A stretch of 64,000 nucleotides of DNA from Arthrobacter citreus (GTDB lineage Bacteria; Actinomycetota; Actinomycetes; Actinomycetales; Micrococcaceae). The notes under the pieces were generated by a model. That model worked only from the letters and a program-made list of their open reading frames with translations, was not told the origin of the DNA and did no database searches. How positions within the stretch are numbered: position 1 is the stretch's first letter; every line of letters starts with the position of its first letter. The position numbers were made by a program, and so were the translations under genes. The stretch lies in contig NZ_VTFV01000002.1 of NCBI RefSeq assembly GCF_009192745.1, positions 1-64,000 of the forward strand, given 5' to 3'. Of this stretch, positions 52,445-61,674 are shown one piece after another.

Positions 52445-54511
52445 TTATTCGTGGTTCGAGGAGCCGGTGTGGCTTCCCCGGCCGCTGTTCTCAGGCTCCG
52501 GGAGCCCATTGGCGGAGACATCGAAGTCCTGCGGGATGTCTGCGTCGGCAATCTGGTCCTGCGGTGCCACGGTGTCCGGGTTGGGTTCACCGGCGGCTGC
52601 GGCCTCTTCGCGTTCGCGCGGGGAGACCACCGGAGGAATGTCATGCACCGGGCGGGTGGGCTTGGAGAGCCAGACTTCACGGACGTCGCGCTTGCGCACG
52701 TCGCGGAACACATCGGCAATTTCAGCCTGGTTCAGGGTCTCGCGCTCGAGCAGCTCCAGCGCCAGGCGGTCCAGCACGTCACGGTTCTCGGTGAGGATCT
52801 GGTAAGCCTCGTCGTGGGCGTTGTCCAGCAGGCGCCGGATTTCCTCGTCCACCACGTAGGCAACCTGGTCGGAGTAGTTCCGCTCCTGGCCCATGTCACG
52901 GCCCAGGAAGGGCTCCCCTCCGCCGGAGCCGAGCTTCACGGAGCCGATCCGCTCGCTCATGCCGTACTGCGTGACCATCTTGCGGGCAGTGGCGGTGGCC
53001 TTCTCGATGTCATTCGAGGCGCCCGTGGAGGGGTCGTGGAAGACGATTTCCTCGGCGACGCGTCCGCCCATGGCGTAGGCCAGCTGGTCCAGCAGTTCGT
53101 TGCGGGTTACCGAGTACTTGTCATCCTGCGGCAGGACCATGGTGTAGCCCAGGGCGCGCCCTCGGGGAAGGATGGTCACCTTGGTCACCGGGTCGGTGTT
53201 GCGCAGGGCGGCAGCCACCAGGGCGTGGCCGCCCTCGTGGTACGCGGTGATCTTGCGCTCGAGTTCCTTCATGACGCGGCTGCGCTTCTGCGGGCCGGCG
53301 ATCACACGGTCAATTGCCTCGTCCAGGGCACGGTCATCGATCAGCTGCGCGTTGGACCGAGCAGTGAGCAGGGCGGCTTCGTTAAGGACGTTGGCCAGGT
53401 CCGCACCGGTGAAACCGGGCGTCTTCCGGGCAACGGTCTCCAGGTCGATGCCGGGCGCCATCGGCTTGCCCTTGGCGTGGACCTGCAGGATGTGCAGGCG
53501 GCCCTGCATGTCCGGGGCCTCGACGCCGATCTGCCGGTCGAAGCGGCCCGGGCGCAGCAGCGCAGGGTCCAGCACGTCCGGGCGGTTGGTGGCGGCAATC
53601 AGGATGACGTTGGTGTTGCCGTCAAAGCCGTCCATTTCCACCAGGAGCTGGTTCAGCGTCTGCTCGCGTTCGTCGTTGCCGCCGCCTACGCCTGCGCCGC
53701 GGTGGCGTCCGACGGCGTCGATCTCGTCAACGAAGATGATGGCCGGGGCGTTGTTCTTGGCCTGTTCGAAGAGGTCGCGGACACGGGAGGCACCCACGCC
53801 GACGAACATTTCCACGAAGTCCGAGCCGGAGATCGAGTAGAACGGCACGCCTGCTTCGCCAGCCACCGCGCGGGCCAGCAGGGTCTTGCCGGTTCCGGGC
53901 GGGCCGTAGAGCAGCACGCCCTTGGGGATCTTGGCCCCGACGGCCTGGAACTTTGCCGGTTCCTTCAGGAACTCCTTGATTTCGTGGAGCTCCTCCACCG
54001 CTTCGTCAGCGCCGGCAACATCCGCGAAGGTCACCTGCGGCATGTCCTTGTTGGTCAGCTTGGCCTTTGACTTGCCGAACTGCATGACCTTGGACCCGCC
54101 GCCCTGCATGCGGGTGAGCAGGAACCAGAAGATGGCGCCCAGGATGAGGATGGGCAGGAAAAGGCCAAGGAAGCTGGTGAACCAGTTCGTCTGCACGGGC
54201 TGGTCCGTGAAGCCGTCCACATCGGAGTTGTTCACGGCCTCCACGATGTCCTCACCGCGTGCGTTGCCGAAGAAGAACTGGATGTTCTCGCCCTTGTCTT
54301 CGTACGGTTCCCGCAGGGTGAGGTCCACCCGCTGCTCGCCGTCGTAGATCTTCGCCTGTTCCACCTTGTTATCCGCCAGCAGCTTCAGGCCAACATTGGT
54401 GTCAACCTGGGAAGCGCCGGAGGGGGCAAGGTTGGGAAGGATGATCAGCAGCGCGGCAAGAGCCAGCACGATCCAAATGATCGGTCCCTTGAAGAAGTTC
54501 TTGGATTTCAT
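52445..54511 (-). CDS. ftsH: ATP-dependent zinc metalloprotease FtsH
   Basis: 688 residues. Two membrane helices (about 12-30 and 105-127) flank a small outer domain. The AAA+ module has [18 protein letters not shown] (about 208) and the SRH; the protease domain has HEGGH (about 430) as the zinc site. The acidic C-terminal tail is variable. It degrades membrane and short-lived cytosolic proteins. It is transcribed after hpt beyond a terminator, so it probably has its own promoter in 54512-54690. Confidence 0.97.
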   Translation of the reverse strand: MKSKNFFKGPIIWIVLALAALLIILPNLAPSGASQVDTNVGLKLLADNKVEQAKIYDGEQRVDLTLREPYEDKGENIQFFFGNARGEDIVEAVNNSDVDGFTDQPVQTNWFTSFLGLFLPILILGAIFWFLLTRMQGGGSKVMQFGKSKAKLTNKDMPQVTFADVAGADEAVEELHEIKEFLKEPAKFQAVGAKIPKGVLLYGPPGTGKTLLARAVAGEAGVPFYSISGSDFVEMFVGVGASRVRDLFEQAKNNAPAIIFVDEIDAVGRHRGAGVGGGNDEREQTLNQLLVEMDGFDGNTNVILIAATNRPDVLDPALLRPGRFDRQIGVEAPDMQGRLHILQVHAKGKPMAPGIDLETVARKTPGFTGADLANVLNEAALLTARSNAQLIDDRALDEAIDRVIAGPQKRSRVMKELERKITAYHEGGHALVAAALRNTDPVTKVTILPRGRALGYTMVLPQDDKYSVTRNELLDQLAYAMGGRVAEEIVFHDPSTGASNDIEKATATARKMVTQYGMSERIGSVKLGSGGGEPFLGRDMGQERNYSDQVAYVVDEEIRRLLDNAHDEAYQILTENRDVLDRLALELLERETLNQAEIADVFRDVRKRDVREVWLSKPTRPVHDIPPVVSPREREEAAAAGEPNPDTVAPQDQIADADIPQDFDVSANGLPEPENSGRGSHTGSSNHE

Positions 54512-54689
54512 TCGTCGTCAGGGCAGATGCCCCGTCCCTCCTGATCAACAACGCTGATACTGCGCGAAATTCGTTGGCTAGCAATGTCTAGCTATACACC
54601 GTCTCCAAGAAACACACGGTCCAAGGGGTGCATTAGTTCCCTCAGGGCGTAGCCCGGCTCCGTGATTCCCCTCATGCGGACAGGGTACG

Positions 54690-54745
54690 AAAAACCCGCC
54701 GGTCCGCGCCGGGCACCGGAGTGCGCCGGTTTGGTCCAGCGGGTT
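54690..54745 (-). terminator. Terminator after hpt
   Basis: On the minus strand GAACCCGC and GCGGGTTTTT enclose a GC-rich inner hairpin, with a T-run after the stem. It lies 30 bases past the hpt stop and separates hpt from ftsH. Confidence 0.75.
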
Positions 54746-54774
54746 CAGCAGGGTAAATGAACCGCCTGCAGGCC

Positions 54775-55326
54775 TTATTCGTAAACGTGGGGCGCCAGGG
54801 TGCCGATGAAGTCCAGGTTGCGGTACTTCTCGGCGAAGTCCAGTCCGTAGCCGACCACGAATTCGTTGGGGATCTCGTAACCGACGTACTTCACGTCGAT
54901 TTCGACCTTGGCGGCGTCCGGCTTGCGCAGCAGAGTGCAGATCTCAACGCTGGCCGGTCCTCGGGACTGCAGGTTGGTGCGCAGCCAGGACAGTGTGAGG
55001 CCGGAGTCGATGATGTCCTCGACGATCAGCACGTGCTTGCCCAGCAGGTCGGTTTCAAGGTCCTTCAGGATCCGGACGACGCCGGAAGACTGGGTGCCCG
55101 AACCGTAGGAGGACACTGCCATCCAGTCCATGGAGACGTGGCTGTGCAGGGCACGGGACAGGTCCGCCATGACCATGACGGCACCCTTGAGCACGCCGAC
55201 AAGCAGGATGTCGCGTCCGGCGTAGTCGCGGTCAATCTCCGCCGCCAGTTCCTTGATTCGCTCGGCAATCTGTTCCCTGGTGTAGAGAACGTGTTTGAGA
55301 TCTGACTGGACGTCGTGTGAATCCAC
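54775..55326 (-). CDS. hpt: Hypoxanthine phosphoribosyltransferase
   Basis: 183 residues. VLIVEDIIDSGLTLSWL (about 93-109) is the PRPP-binding motif with paired acidic residues, and VGVLKGAVMVMADLSRAL (about 43) is the first loop of the fold. It salvages hypoxanthine/guanine to nucleotides. GTG start with GGGAG six bases upstream, 35 bases after tilS. Confidence 0.95.
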   Translation of the reverse strand: MDSHDVQSDLKHVLYTREQIAERIKELAAEIDRDYAGRDILLVGVLKGAVMVMADLSRALHSHVSMDWMAVSSYGSGTQSSGVVRILKDLETDLLGKHVLIVEDIIDSGLTLSWLRTNLQSRGPASVEICTLLRKPDAAKVEIDVKYVGYEIPNEFVVGYGLDFAEKYRNLDFIGTLAPHVYE

Positions 55327-55361
55327 GAATGGCTCCCGGGTACGAGATGTTGCAGCTGGAC

Positions 55362-56474
55362 TTAGGCGCTGCTCTTTTTCCTAAAAACAAGATTGCCATA
55401 GCTTGGGCTGCCGTGGGGAACCGGCTTTGCCCGCACCTGCCTGTAGGCGGAGACCTTGCCTGCCAGCTGCACCGGCCCGGCCGAGCCCTCACGGCGCAGC
55501 AGTGCCTCCACCGCACGCACCCTTTCCCAGCTGGGACGGGCGGCTCCAAGCTCCGCGGCGGCAAGCGCCAGCACCCGCTGCCGCAGCGCCGGGGGCAGCT
55601 CACGCAGCGCCTGCTCTGAGAGCAGGATCTCTTTTGGATTGTCTCCGTTCACAGGATTTCCGGCTGCCGCACGCAGCCGTTCGTAGGTTTGAGACGCCTG
55701 GGCGTCCAGATAGTCGGCGTCCTGGGCAAGGATCCGGGAGCTGCGGAAGAGCGCTTCGGCGATTCCGGGCCCCAGTTCGTTCTCAAGGAACGGCAGTACC
55801 GAGGTCCGCACCCGGGAGCGCGCAAAGGACGGGTCGGCATTGGTGGGGTCATGCCAGGGATCCAGTTCCTGTGCAGCGCAGATCTCTTCGACTTCCTCCC
55901 GCCGCAGGCCCAGGAACGGACGCAGGTAGGTTCCGCGGCGGGCGGGCATGCCGGCAAGGGAGCGCGTTCCGGAACCCCGGGCGAGGCCAAGAAGGACCTG
56001 TTCAGCCTGGTCATCAAGCGTGTGGCCGAGCAGCACCGCGTCCGCTCCCGCCGCGGCAGCAGCGGCGTCGAGCGCTTCATAACGCACGGTGCGCGCGGCT
56101 GCCTCCGGACCCATGCCGGATTCCGGAACGTCCACGCGGTGGACGGTAACCGGGGCCAGCCCCATGGCACGCAGCTTCGCCGCCGCGGCTTCGGCGATCC
56201 CTGCCGAGCCGGGCTGCAGCCCGTGGTCAACGACGGCGGCACCGACCTTATAGTCTCCGCGCCGGTTGAAGAACGACGCCGTCTCCGCCAGGGCAAGGGA
56301 GTCCGGCCCGCCGCTGCAGGCAACCAGGAGCACCGGCGGTTTGGCCGGATGAGGAGGCAGGCCCGCCTCCCGCAAGAAGTCCTTCAGCATGGCGCGTGCC
56401 TTGCCGAGGGTGGGGTTGAGGCGACGGCGGGCGCGCGCTGCCGGCACCAGGGGATGCGTTGGGGTTTCGCTCAC
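55362..56474 (-). CDS. tilS: tRNA(Ile)-lysidine synthetase
   Basis: 370 residues from the GTG at 56474, eight bases after the metalloprotease stop. The N-type ATP pyrophosphatase domain has VACSGGPDSLAL (P-loop, about 63) and LGHTLDDQAEQVLLGLARGSG (about 155-175). The C-terminal domain is short. It modifies the AUA-reading tRNA-Ile with lysine and is essential in most bacteria. Confidence 0.93.
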   Translation of the reverse strand: MSETPTHPLVPAARARRRLNPTLGKARAMLKDFLREAGLPPHPAKPPVLLVACSGGPDSLALAETASFFNRRGDYKVGAAVVDHGLQPGSAGIAEAAAAKLRAMGLAPVTVHRVDVPESGMGPEAAARTVRYEALDAAAAAAGADAVLLGHTLDDQAEQVLLGLARGSGTRSLAGMPARRGTYLRPFLGLRREEVEEICAAQELDPWHDPTNADPSFARSRVRTSVLPFLENELGPGIAEALFRSSRILAQDADYLDAQASQTYERLRAAAGNPVNGDNPKEILLSEQALRELPPALRQRVLALAAAELGAARPSWERVRAVEALLRREGSAGPVQLAGKVSAYRQVRAKPVPHGSPSYGNLVFRKKSSA

Positions 56475-56481
56475 GTGCTGC

Positions 56482-57624
56482 CTAGAGTCCCATCCGCTTG
56501 ATCCAGAGGTCCGGGTTGTGGATTTCCGCCTCGGTAGGCAGGTTTCCGGCTTCTTCCCAAACCCGGTTGAAGCCTTCCATGCCAACCTTGTCCACCACGC
56601 CGCGGACAAACTTGGAGCCGTCGGCGTACTGCCGCATCTTGGCATCCAGCCCCATGACGCGGCGGAAGAACTTGTCCAGCCAGCCGCGGTTGATGCCGCG
56701 GTCGTTGAAGCGGCGGCGAATGGTTTTCACGCTGGGAATGATGCTGGCATCCACCGCGTCCATGACCACGTTGGCATGTCCTTCCAGCAGGCTCATGACG
56801 GCCGTGATGTGTGACAGGCGGGCCTTGTCCGCGGGGTCCTGCAGCAGGGTCAGGACGTCCAGCTGGCGGTCCGGAACGCCGTCGGACGGGGATTCGTCCC
56901 TGCCGCCGGCCGCGGCGGAGAGCTGCTTTGCCATGGAGCTGATCCGCTCCGGCAGGGTCTGTGCCTTGTCCATCAGTCCGGTGCTCAGCAGCCGGATCTG
57001 CTCCAGCAGGTGGTCCCGCAGCCAGGGGGCGGCAGCGAACTGCACGCGGTGGGTCTGTTCGTGCAGGCATACCCAGAGCCGGAAGTCGGCAGGCTCAACG
57101 TTCAGCTCCTGTTCGGTGCTGATGATGTTGGGGGCTACCAGCAGCAGGCGTCCGCCCCGCTTGCCGGGGTTATCCGAAGCCAGCGCCGCAAACGGGTCGT
57201 ACTGCCCCAGCACCTTGCTGGCCAGGAACGCCAGGACTGCTCCAAGCTCAGCGCCCGTGACGGTTCCGGCAACTGCGGTGTTGGTGGCCTTGACCGCTTC
57301 CGGCCTGGTTTCGGCCAGGTGCTCCAGCATCGGATTCATCAGGGCGGCGAAACTCTGGGAGTTGGCTTTTGCCCAGGAAGCCCGGTCCACGATCAGGACC
57401 TGGGAGTCGCGCAGGTTCTCCGCGGCGTCCAGCCCGGTGATGCGGTGGACGTGGGAAACGGACTCATCGGCCAGCCGGCGCAGGTCCGCGACGGCAGCCT
57501 GGATTTCGCGGCGGCTCATCTTGGGACCCGGTGCCACCAGGGTGGCAGCGGTGGCAGCGGCGAAGTCCCAGTTCACCAGTCGCGCGGCGGTTGAGGTGCT
57601 CGGGTGCTGCTGGTTGCTCTCCAT
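56482..57624 (-). CDS. Zinc-dependent metalloprotease (DUF2342, zincin-like)
   Basis: 380 residues. HEQTHRVQF (about 177-185) gives HExxH, and further on a large helical domain follows. This is the DUF2342/zincin-like family often named coenzyme F420 biosynthesis-associated, conserved next to tilS in actinobacteria. No signal peptide is seen, so it is cytosolic; target unknown. Confidence 0.88.
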   Translation of the reverse strand: MESNQQHPSTSTAARLVNWDFAAATAATLVAPGPKMSRREIQAAVADLRRLADESVSHVHRITGLDAAENLRDSQVLIVDRASWAKANSQSFAALMNPMLEHLAETRPEAVKATNTAVAGTVTGAELGAVLAFLASKVLGQYDPFAALASDNPGKRGGRLLLVAPNIISTEQELNVEPADFRLWVCLHEQTHRVQFAAAPWLRDHLLEQIRLLSTGLMDKAQTLPERISSMAKQLSAAAGGRDESPSDGVPDRQLDVLTLLQDPADKARLSHITAVMSLLEGHANVVMDAVDASIIPSVKTIRRRFNDRGINRGWLDKFFRRVMGLDAKMRQYADGSKFVRGVVDKVGMEGFNRVWEEAGNLPTEAEIHNPDLWIKRMGL

Positions 57625-57688
57625 TGGTCCATTCGATCACAGCCACGCCGCAATATGCTCCCGGAGGACCCAATCCCGGCCAGCAGCA

Positions 57689-59107
57689 CTAGCGGCAACC
57701 GCAGCCGGCCAGCACCGCCGCGGCGTCGTCCACGGCAGAGCGGGCCTCGGCGGTATTGCCGTCCAAGCCGCGGGCCACCAGGGCGAAGGACAGCAGGCGG
57801 CCGTCAGCGTCAGTGACGTAGCCGCTCAGCGCGGTTACGGTGCGCAGCGTGCCGGTCTTGGCCCGCACCAGGCCGGCGGCGGCCTCGTCCCCGTACCTGC
57901 TCTGCAGCGTGCCGCTGAGCCCGGCCACCGGAAGCCCCCGGGCAACGGCGCGCAATCCGTCGTCGTCCGTTGTCAGGACGGTACGGACGGTGTGCTCCAG
58001 CTGGCGGGGGGTGACGGAGTTTTCTGCGGCCAGTCCGGAGACGTCGGCAAGCGACATTCCGGCGGTGTCCACGCCAAGGCCAGCGATCTCAGCTGCCACC
58101 GTTTCCGTGGCACCCGAGAAATCTGCCTCCCGGCCCGATGCCTTCGCCGCAGACCGGGCGAGGGCTTCGGCCAGGTAGTTATCCGAGACCAGCAGCATCT
58201 GTTCCACCTGTTCGGCCACGGTGGCCGATTCAACCGCAGCCAGCTCCCGGGAGCCGGCCGGCGCGGTGCCGCGGTTGACGCCGTCCGCAACTGTGATCCT
58301 GCTGGCCTCCGCGGACGCGGCCAGCGCATCCCGAAAGGCGGTGCCTGCCGCGAGTGCGGCGTCGGCGGACCGTTCCCCGCCCTGCCGGGACTCATCCACC
58401 CACGCTGAATTGAGTGCCAGAGCGTGCACCGGGGCAATCTCCCCGGCAGCGACGTCGGCCTCGTTCCATGCCCCGGACAGTGCGGGTCCGGTGAACAGGG
58501 TGTCATCGACCTGCACACGGACCGTCCCGGCGTCGGGGCCCAGCTTCTGAAGCGCCTCCGCAGCCAGGGTGGCCAGTCCGGCGCGGCCGACGACGGCGTC
58601 CTCCCGGGAGTTTCCGCTGCCCAGCAGCACGTCACCGCCCCCGCGCAGGGTGAGCACGGTTTCCCCGTCCGCCTTCGCTGCGTGGACGGTGGTTTCGAAG
58701 CGGGACTCCGGGTCCAGGGTCCGGACCACTGCGGCAGCAGTAAGGATCTTCAGGGTGGAAGCGGGCATTCCGGCGGTTTCTGGGCCCCGTTCATAGAGCA
58801 CGGTGCCCGTGAGGGCGTCGGAGACCACGGCCGAGACCGTGCCGCCTCCCGTGAAGCCAAGTTCGGCGTCGAGCAGCGCACCCAGCACTGCGGCGTCCGG
58901 GACCGGCGCAGCCGGATCCAGGGGCTTAATGAAGGGGTTTTCGGTCAGCTGCGCAGGCGGGCGCTGATGGGACGGCACCGCGCTCTGGCGCTCAGGAGCG
59001 GTACCGGTGAGGGCCTTGAGGACCGGCGGACCGGCGTAGACGGCAACGGGAACCAGCAGCAGCGCGAAGGCAAGCAGCAGGGCAATGCCGGAGAACATCC
59101 TCGCCAA
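57689..59107 (-). CDS. dacB: D-alanyl-D-alanine carboxypeptidase/endopeptidase (PBP4 type, S13)
   Basis: 472 residues. A TTG at 59107 or ATG at 59098 starts a membrane-anchoring hydrophobic signal (about 5-25). The serine peptidase motifs are AGMPASTLKILTAAAVV (SxxK, about 124-140, with Ser in ASTLK), SDNY-like SDNYLAEAL (about 305) and RAKTGTL (KTG, about 421). It trims peptidoglycan stem peptides outside the membrane. First gene of the long minus-strand run toward clpC. Confidence 0.93.
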   Translation of the reverse strand: MARMFSGIALLLAFALLLVPVAVYAGPPVLKALTGTAPERQSAVPSHQRPPAQLTENPFIKPLDPAAPVPDAAVLGALLDAELGFTGGGTVSAVVSDALTGTVLYERGPETAGMPASTLKILTAAAVVRTLDPESRFETTVHAAKADGETVLTLRGGGDVLLGSGNSREDAVVGRAGLATLAAEALQKLGPDAGTVRVQVDDTLFTGPALSGAWNEADVAAGEIAPVHALALNSAWVDESRQGGERSADAALAAGTAFRDALAASAEASRITVADGVNRGTAPAGSRELAAVESATVAEQVEQMLLVSDNYLAEALARSAAKASGREADFSGATETVAAEIAGLGVDTAGMSLADVSGLAAENSVTPRQLEHTVRTVLTTDDDGLRAVARGLPVAGLSGTLQSRYGDEAAAGLVRAKTGTLRTVTALSGYVTDADGRLLSFALVARGLDGNTAEARSAVDDAAAVLAGCGCR

Positions 59108-59378
59108 AGCCCACCATTTCCTTCTTTTTTCTGTGCCTGGTTACCCAGGTTCCGCCTGCGTCGGCGGGAATTGGAGCAGCTGGAAAACGCCGGGAAACCC
59201 GCCAGTGCCTCAGGACATATATCTTTAACACTAGACCGGCGCAGTGAACCAAACGGACATTCCCAAAGGGACGGGGGGATTCCGGCTGCGTCCATGCTCG
59301 CAAAGTGCATGTGCCATGCACGATCTTCTCTGTCCGTTTGACCGGCCCTTTTACGTGGCCGCACCCCTAGGAGCCGTT

Positions 59379-59924
59379 ATGAAACTCGACGTAACGATCG
59401 AGATCCCCAAGGGATCCCGCGTCAAGTACGAAATCGACCATGAGACGCACCGCCTGCGCCTGGACCGTGTGCTGTTCACTTCCATGCAGTACCCGACGCA
59501 CTACGGCTACTTCGAAAATACCCTCGGCGAAGACGGCGATCCGCTGGACGCCATGGTGATGCTGCAGGACTTCGACCTGATCCCGGGCGTGCTGGTGGAA
59601 TCCCGTCCGATCGGCGTTTTCAACATGGTTGACGACGGCGGCGGAGATGCCAAGGTGCTGTGCGTTCCGGCGGATGTCCGCTTTGACCACATCCAGGACA
59701 TCTCCGATGTTCCGGACTTCCTGCTCGATGAAATCAAGCATTTCTTCACCAAGTACAAGGACCTGGAGCCGGGCAAGTGGGTTGAGGCAGCTGACTGGGC
59801 CGGCCGCGAAGCCGCTGAGGCCGAGGTCGAAGCCTCCCTGGCCCGCTTCGAGGCACTGGGCGAGCAGCGCGAAGAGGACGAGCCCCAGGGCCGCGACGTC
59901 GACGCCAGCCCCGAGAACAACTAG
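59379..59924 (+). CDS. ppa: Inorganic pyrophosphatase
   Basis: 181 residues from the ATG at 59379, with CTAGGAG six bases before it; the frame is open further to 59244 without support. [11 protein letters not shown] (about 51-61) is the family signature with metal-binding aspartates. The acidic tail (about 155-181) is an actinobacterial feature. It hydrolyses pyrophosphate in the cytoplasm. Divergent from dacB across about 270 bases, in which AT-rich ACATATATCTTTAACA (about 59215) may be a promoter. Confidence 0.97.
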   Translation: MKLDVTIEIPKGSRVKYEIDHETHRLRLDRVLFTSMQYPTHYGYFENTLGEDGDPLDAMVMLQDFDLIPGVLVESRPIGVFNMVDDGGGDAKVLCVPADVRFDHIQDISDVPDFLLDEIKHFFTKYKDLEPGKWVEAADWAGREAAEAEVEASLARFEALGEQREEDEPQGRDVDASPENN

Positions 59925-59939
59925 GGCTCACTCCCCCAT

Positions 59940-59995
59940 CGAGATAACAGAAACTGCCCGTACCAGCGCTGGTACGGGCAGTTTCTGTTATCTCG
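59940..59995. repeat. 56-base perfect palindrome after ppa
   Basis: CGAGATAACAGAAACTGCCC and the next eight bases are followed at once by their exact inverse, giving two 28-base arms without a loop. It lies 15 bases after the ppa stop and could end its transcription. Its outer CGAGA and inner CAG recall the inverted repeat at 27168. Confidence 0.85.
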
Positions 59996-60016
59996 GTGAA
60001 CGCGGCACGCCCGGTC

Positions 60017-60030
60017 AACCGATATCGGTT
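60017..60030. promoter_or_regulatory. AACCGATATCGGTT palindrome, candidate operator
   Basis: A perfect 14-base palindrome, 31 bases before the start of a gene whose product has an HTH. The position fits autoregulation by that protein. AGGAG follows at 60036. Confidence 0.4.
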
Positions 60031-60061
60031 GTTTCAGGAGATGCTCTGGCATGCTGATGCC

Positions 60062-60700
60062 ATGCATTTTGTGCTGACCATCAACCAGCGGGACACCCGC
60101 GAGGCGGGAGACCAGGTCCCCGACCTGCTGCGCTCCCTGCGGCACATCCCTGCTGCGGTGGACTTCCAGCGCTCGGTGGGCGATGAAGCCCAGGGCATCC
60201 TCGCGCACCCCTCGGCCGCTGTTGACGCGGCTCTGGTAGCCATCCGCGCCCGCCGCTGGAACGTGGGAATCGGCATCGGCGAAATCCGCAGGCCGCTGCC
60301 CGCTGATGTGATGCAGGCGGAGGGCTTTGGCCTGGTCTATGCACGCCGGGCCGTGGAACGGGCGCAGCGGTCGGGTGACCGCATCCCGCTGGCCGTTCAA
60401 GGTCCCGACGCCGAGGTGGCCTCCGAGGCCGAGGCAGTGCTGCGCCTGCTGGGCCAGATCGTTGCCAGCCGGACCGCCGCCGAGTGGAAGGTCCTGGACC
60501 TCATGACTCCAGGGGCCCGGGGGCAGCAGAAATACGTGGCGGAAGAACTGGGAATCACGGCACAGGCGGTCAGCAAGGCCGTGGTCCGCTCCCACTGGGT
60601 TGAGGAATGGGCCACGCGGCCGGCCGCCGCACGCCTGCTGGACCTGGCCTCCGGGCCGGTTTCGCTCCCGCCCGCTCCCCTGCCCTACTCGGCGCGGTAA
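60062..60700 (+). CDS. HTH protein, SatD-like
   Basis: 212 residues from the ATG at 60062; an in-frame ATG at 60041 abuts AGGAG without spacing, so the true start is not settled. The first 120 residues resemble SatD-type domains (DFQRSVGDEAQGILAHPSAAVDAAL), and the C-terminus has an HTH, QKYVAEELGITAQAVSKAV (about 160-178). Its target is unknown. The palindrome at 60017 is a candidate self-operator. Confidence 0.65.
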   Translation: MHFVLTINQRDTREAGDQVPDLLRSLRHIPAAVDFQRSVGDEAQGILAHPSAAVDAALVAIRARRWNVGIGIGEIRRPLPADVMQAEGFGLVYARRAVERAQRSGDRIPLAVQGPDAEVASEAEAVLRLLGQIVASRTAAEWKVLDLMTPGARGQQKYVAEELGITAQAVSKAVVRSHWVEEWATRPAAARLLDLASGPVSLPPAPLPYSAR

Positions 60701-60704
60701 GCCG

Positions 60705-61550
60705 CTAGCGCCGCACAAGCAGGCTGCGGAGAACCTCCGCTGCGCCGTCCTCGTAGACCGAGCCGGTCACTTCGGAGGCTGCCGCCACGACTTCCCCCGG
60801 GGACTGGCCCATGGCCACTCCGCGGGCTGCCCAGGACAGCATCTCTATGTCATTGCGCCCGTCGCCTACGGCAACGGTGTGCATCGGGTCGATGCTGAGC
60901 CGGCGCCGAACCTGTTCCAGGGCCGAGGCCTTGGTGACGCCGGCAGCCGCGATATCCAGCCAGGCAGTCCAGCCCACGGAGTACGTCACCCCGTGCAGCC
61001 CGATTGCCTCCACGGCCTGGCCGAATTCCTCGGCAGTGCTGTCAGTGCTGAACACCACGACGCGCACGGCCTTGCAGTCCCGCAGGTATTCGAAGTCAAC
61101 AGCCTGTGCTTCTGCGCCGAAGCTGGCGTCCTGGAAGCGTTCAGTGGAAAGGAAACGGCCCTCATGGTCTTCCAGCGCGAACTTGGCGGTGGGCAGTTCC
61201 ACGCGCAGGGCGTCCAGGGCCGGGCGCGGGTCGAAGACCACACGGTCCACGATTTCGTAGCCGTCCGGCAGGGAGGTATCCACCTGCAGGGTGACGCCGC
61301 CGTTGGAACAGACGGTGAATCCCTCCGTGAGGCCGATGTTCTCCAGCACCGGGAGTGCGGCGCCAAAGGAACGGCCGGTGGAAATCACCAGGTGGTGTCC
61401 GGCGTCGATTGCGTCCCTGGCCGCGGACCGGACATTCGGGGACATGTGCCCGTCGTGGTCCACCAGGGTTCCATCGACGTCCAGGGCTACGAGGTGCTTG
61501 CTGTCTGTGTTGAACCGGTCTTCGGTGCCGGCTGAAGTGAGAGTAGTCAT
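60705..61550 (-). CDS. HAD-superfamily hydrolase, Cof type
   Basis: 281 residues from the ATG at 61550. VALDVDGTLVDHDG (about 21-34) is motif I with the nucleophile Asp, VISTGRSFG motif II, and TVAVGDGRNDIEML (about 220) motif IV. Cof-type sugar/nucleotide phosphatases of unknown substrate. TTATAT ends six bases before the ATG, suggesting a leaderless message, and a CCGGTA-AA-TACCGG palindrome lies just upstream. Confidence 0.85.
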   Translation of the reverse strand: MTTLTSAGTEDRFNTDSKHLVALDVDGTLVDHDGHMSPNVRSAARDAIDAGHHLVISTGRSFGAALPVLENIGLTEGFTVCSNGGVTLQVDTSLPDGYEIVDRVVFDPRPALDALRVELPTAKFALEDHEGRFLSTERFQDASFGAEAQAVDFEYLRDCKAVRVVVFSTDSTAEEFGQAVEAIGLHGVTYSVGWTAWLDIAAAGVTKASALEQVRRRLSIDPMHTVAVGDGRNDIEMLSWAARGVAMGQSPGEVVAAASEVTGSVYEDGAAEVLRSLLVRR

Positions 61551-61569
61551 CGACTCATATAAACAGAAG

Positions 61570-61583
61570 CCGGTAAATACCGG
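61570..61583. promoter_or_regulatory. CCGGTA-AA-TACCGG palindrome upstream of HAD hydrolase
   Basis: A 14-base inverted repeat with a two-base centre, overlapping the expected -35 region of the HAD hydrolase promoter (TTATAT at about 61557). It may be an operator. Confidence 0.35.
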
Positions 61584-61637
61584 TAGGACGAGGTTCACAC
61601 TCCGGGCAAACAGCCGGTGAACTCTTCCGGGAGGGAC

Positions 61638-61668
61638 TTCGCTGCCCCCGCCGGGCGGGGGCAGCGAA
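61638..61668. terminator. Hairpin after serS
   Basis: TTCGCTGCCCCCGC pairs with GCGGGGGCAGCGAA around three bases. It lies seven bases past the serS stop on the minus strand. Confidence 0.75.
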
Positions 61669-61674
61669 CGCCTG

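Noticed and set aside
52235-54070. 611-codon frame antisense to ftsH and folE
   Set aside because: Spans two confirmed genes on the opposite strand, typical of high-GC third-position bias.
56498-58408. 636-codon frame antisense to the metalloprotease and dacB
   Set aside because: Crosses two well-supported genes and contains no domain signal.
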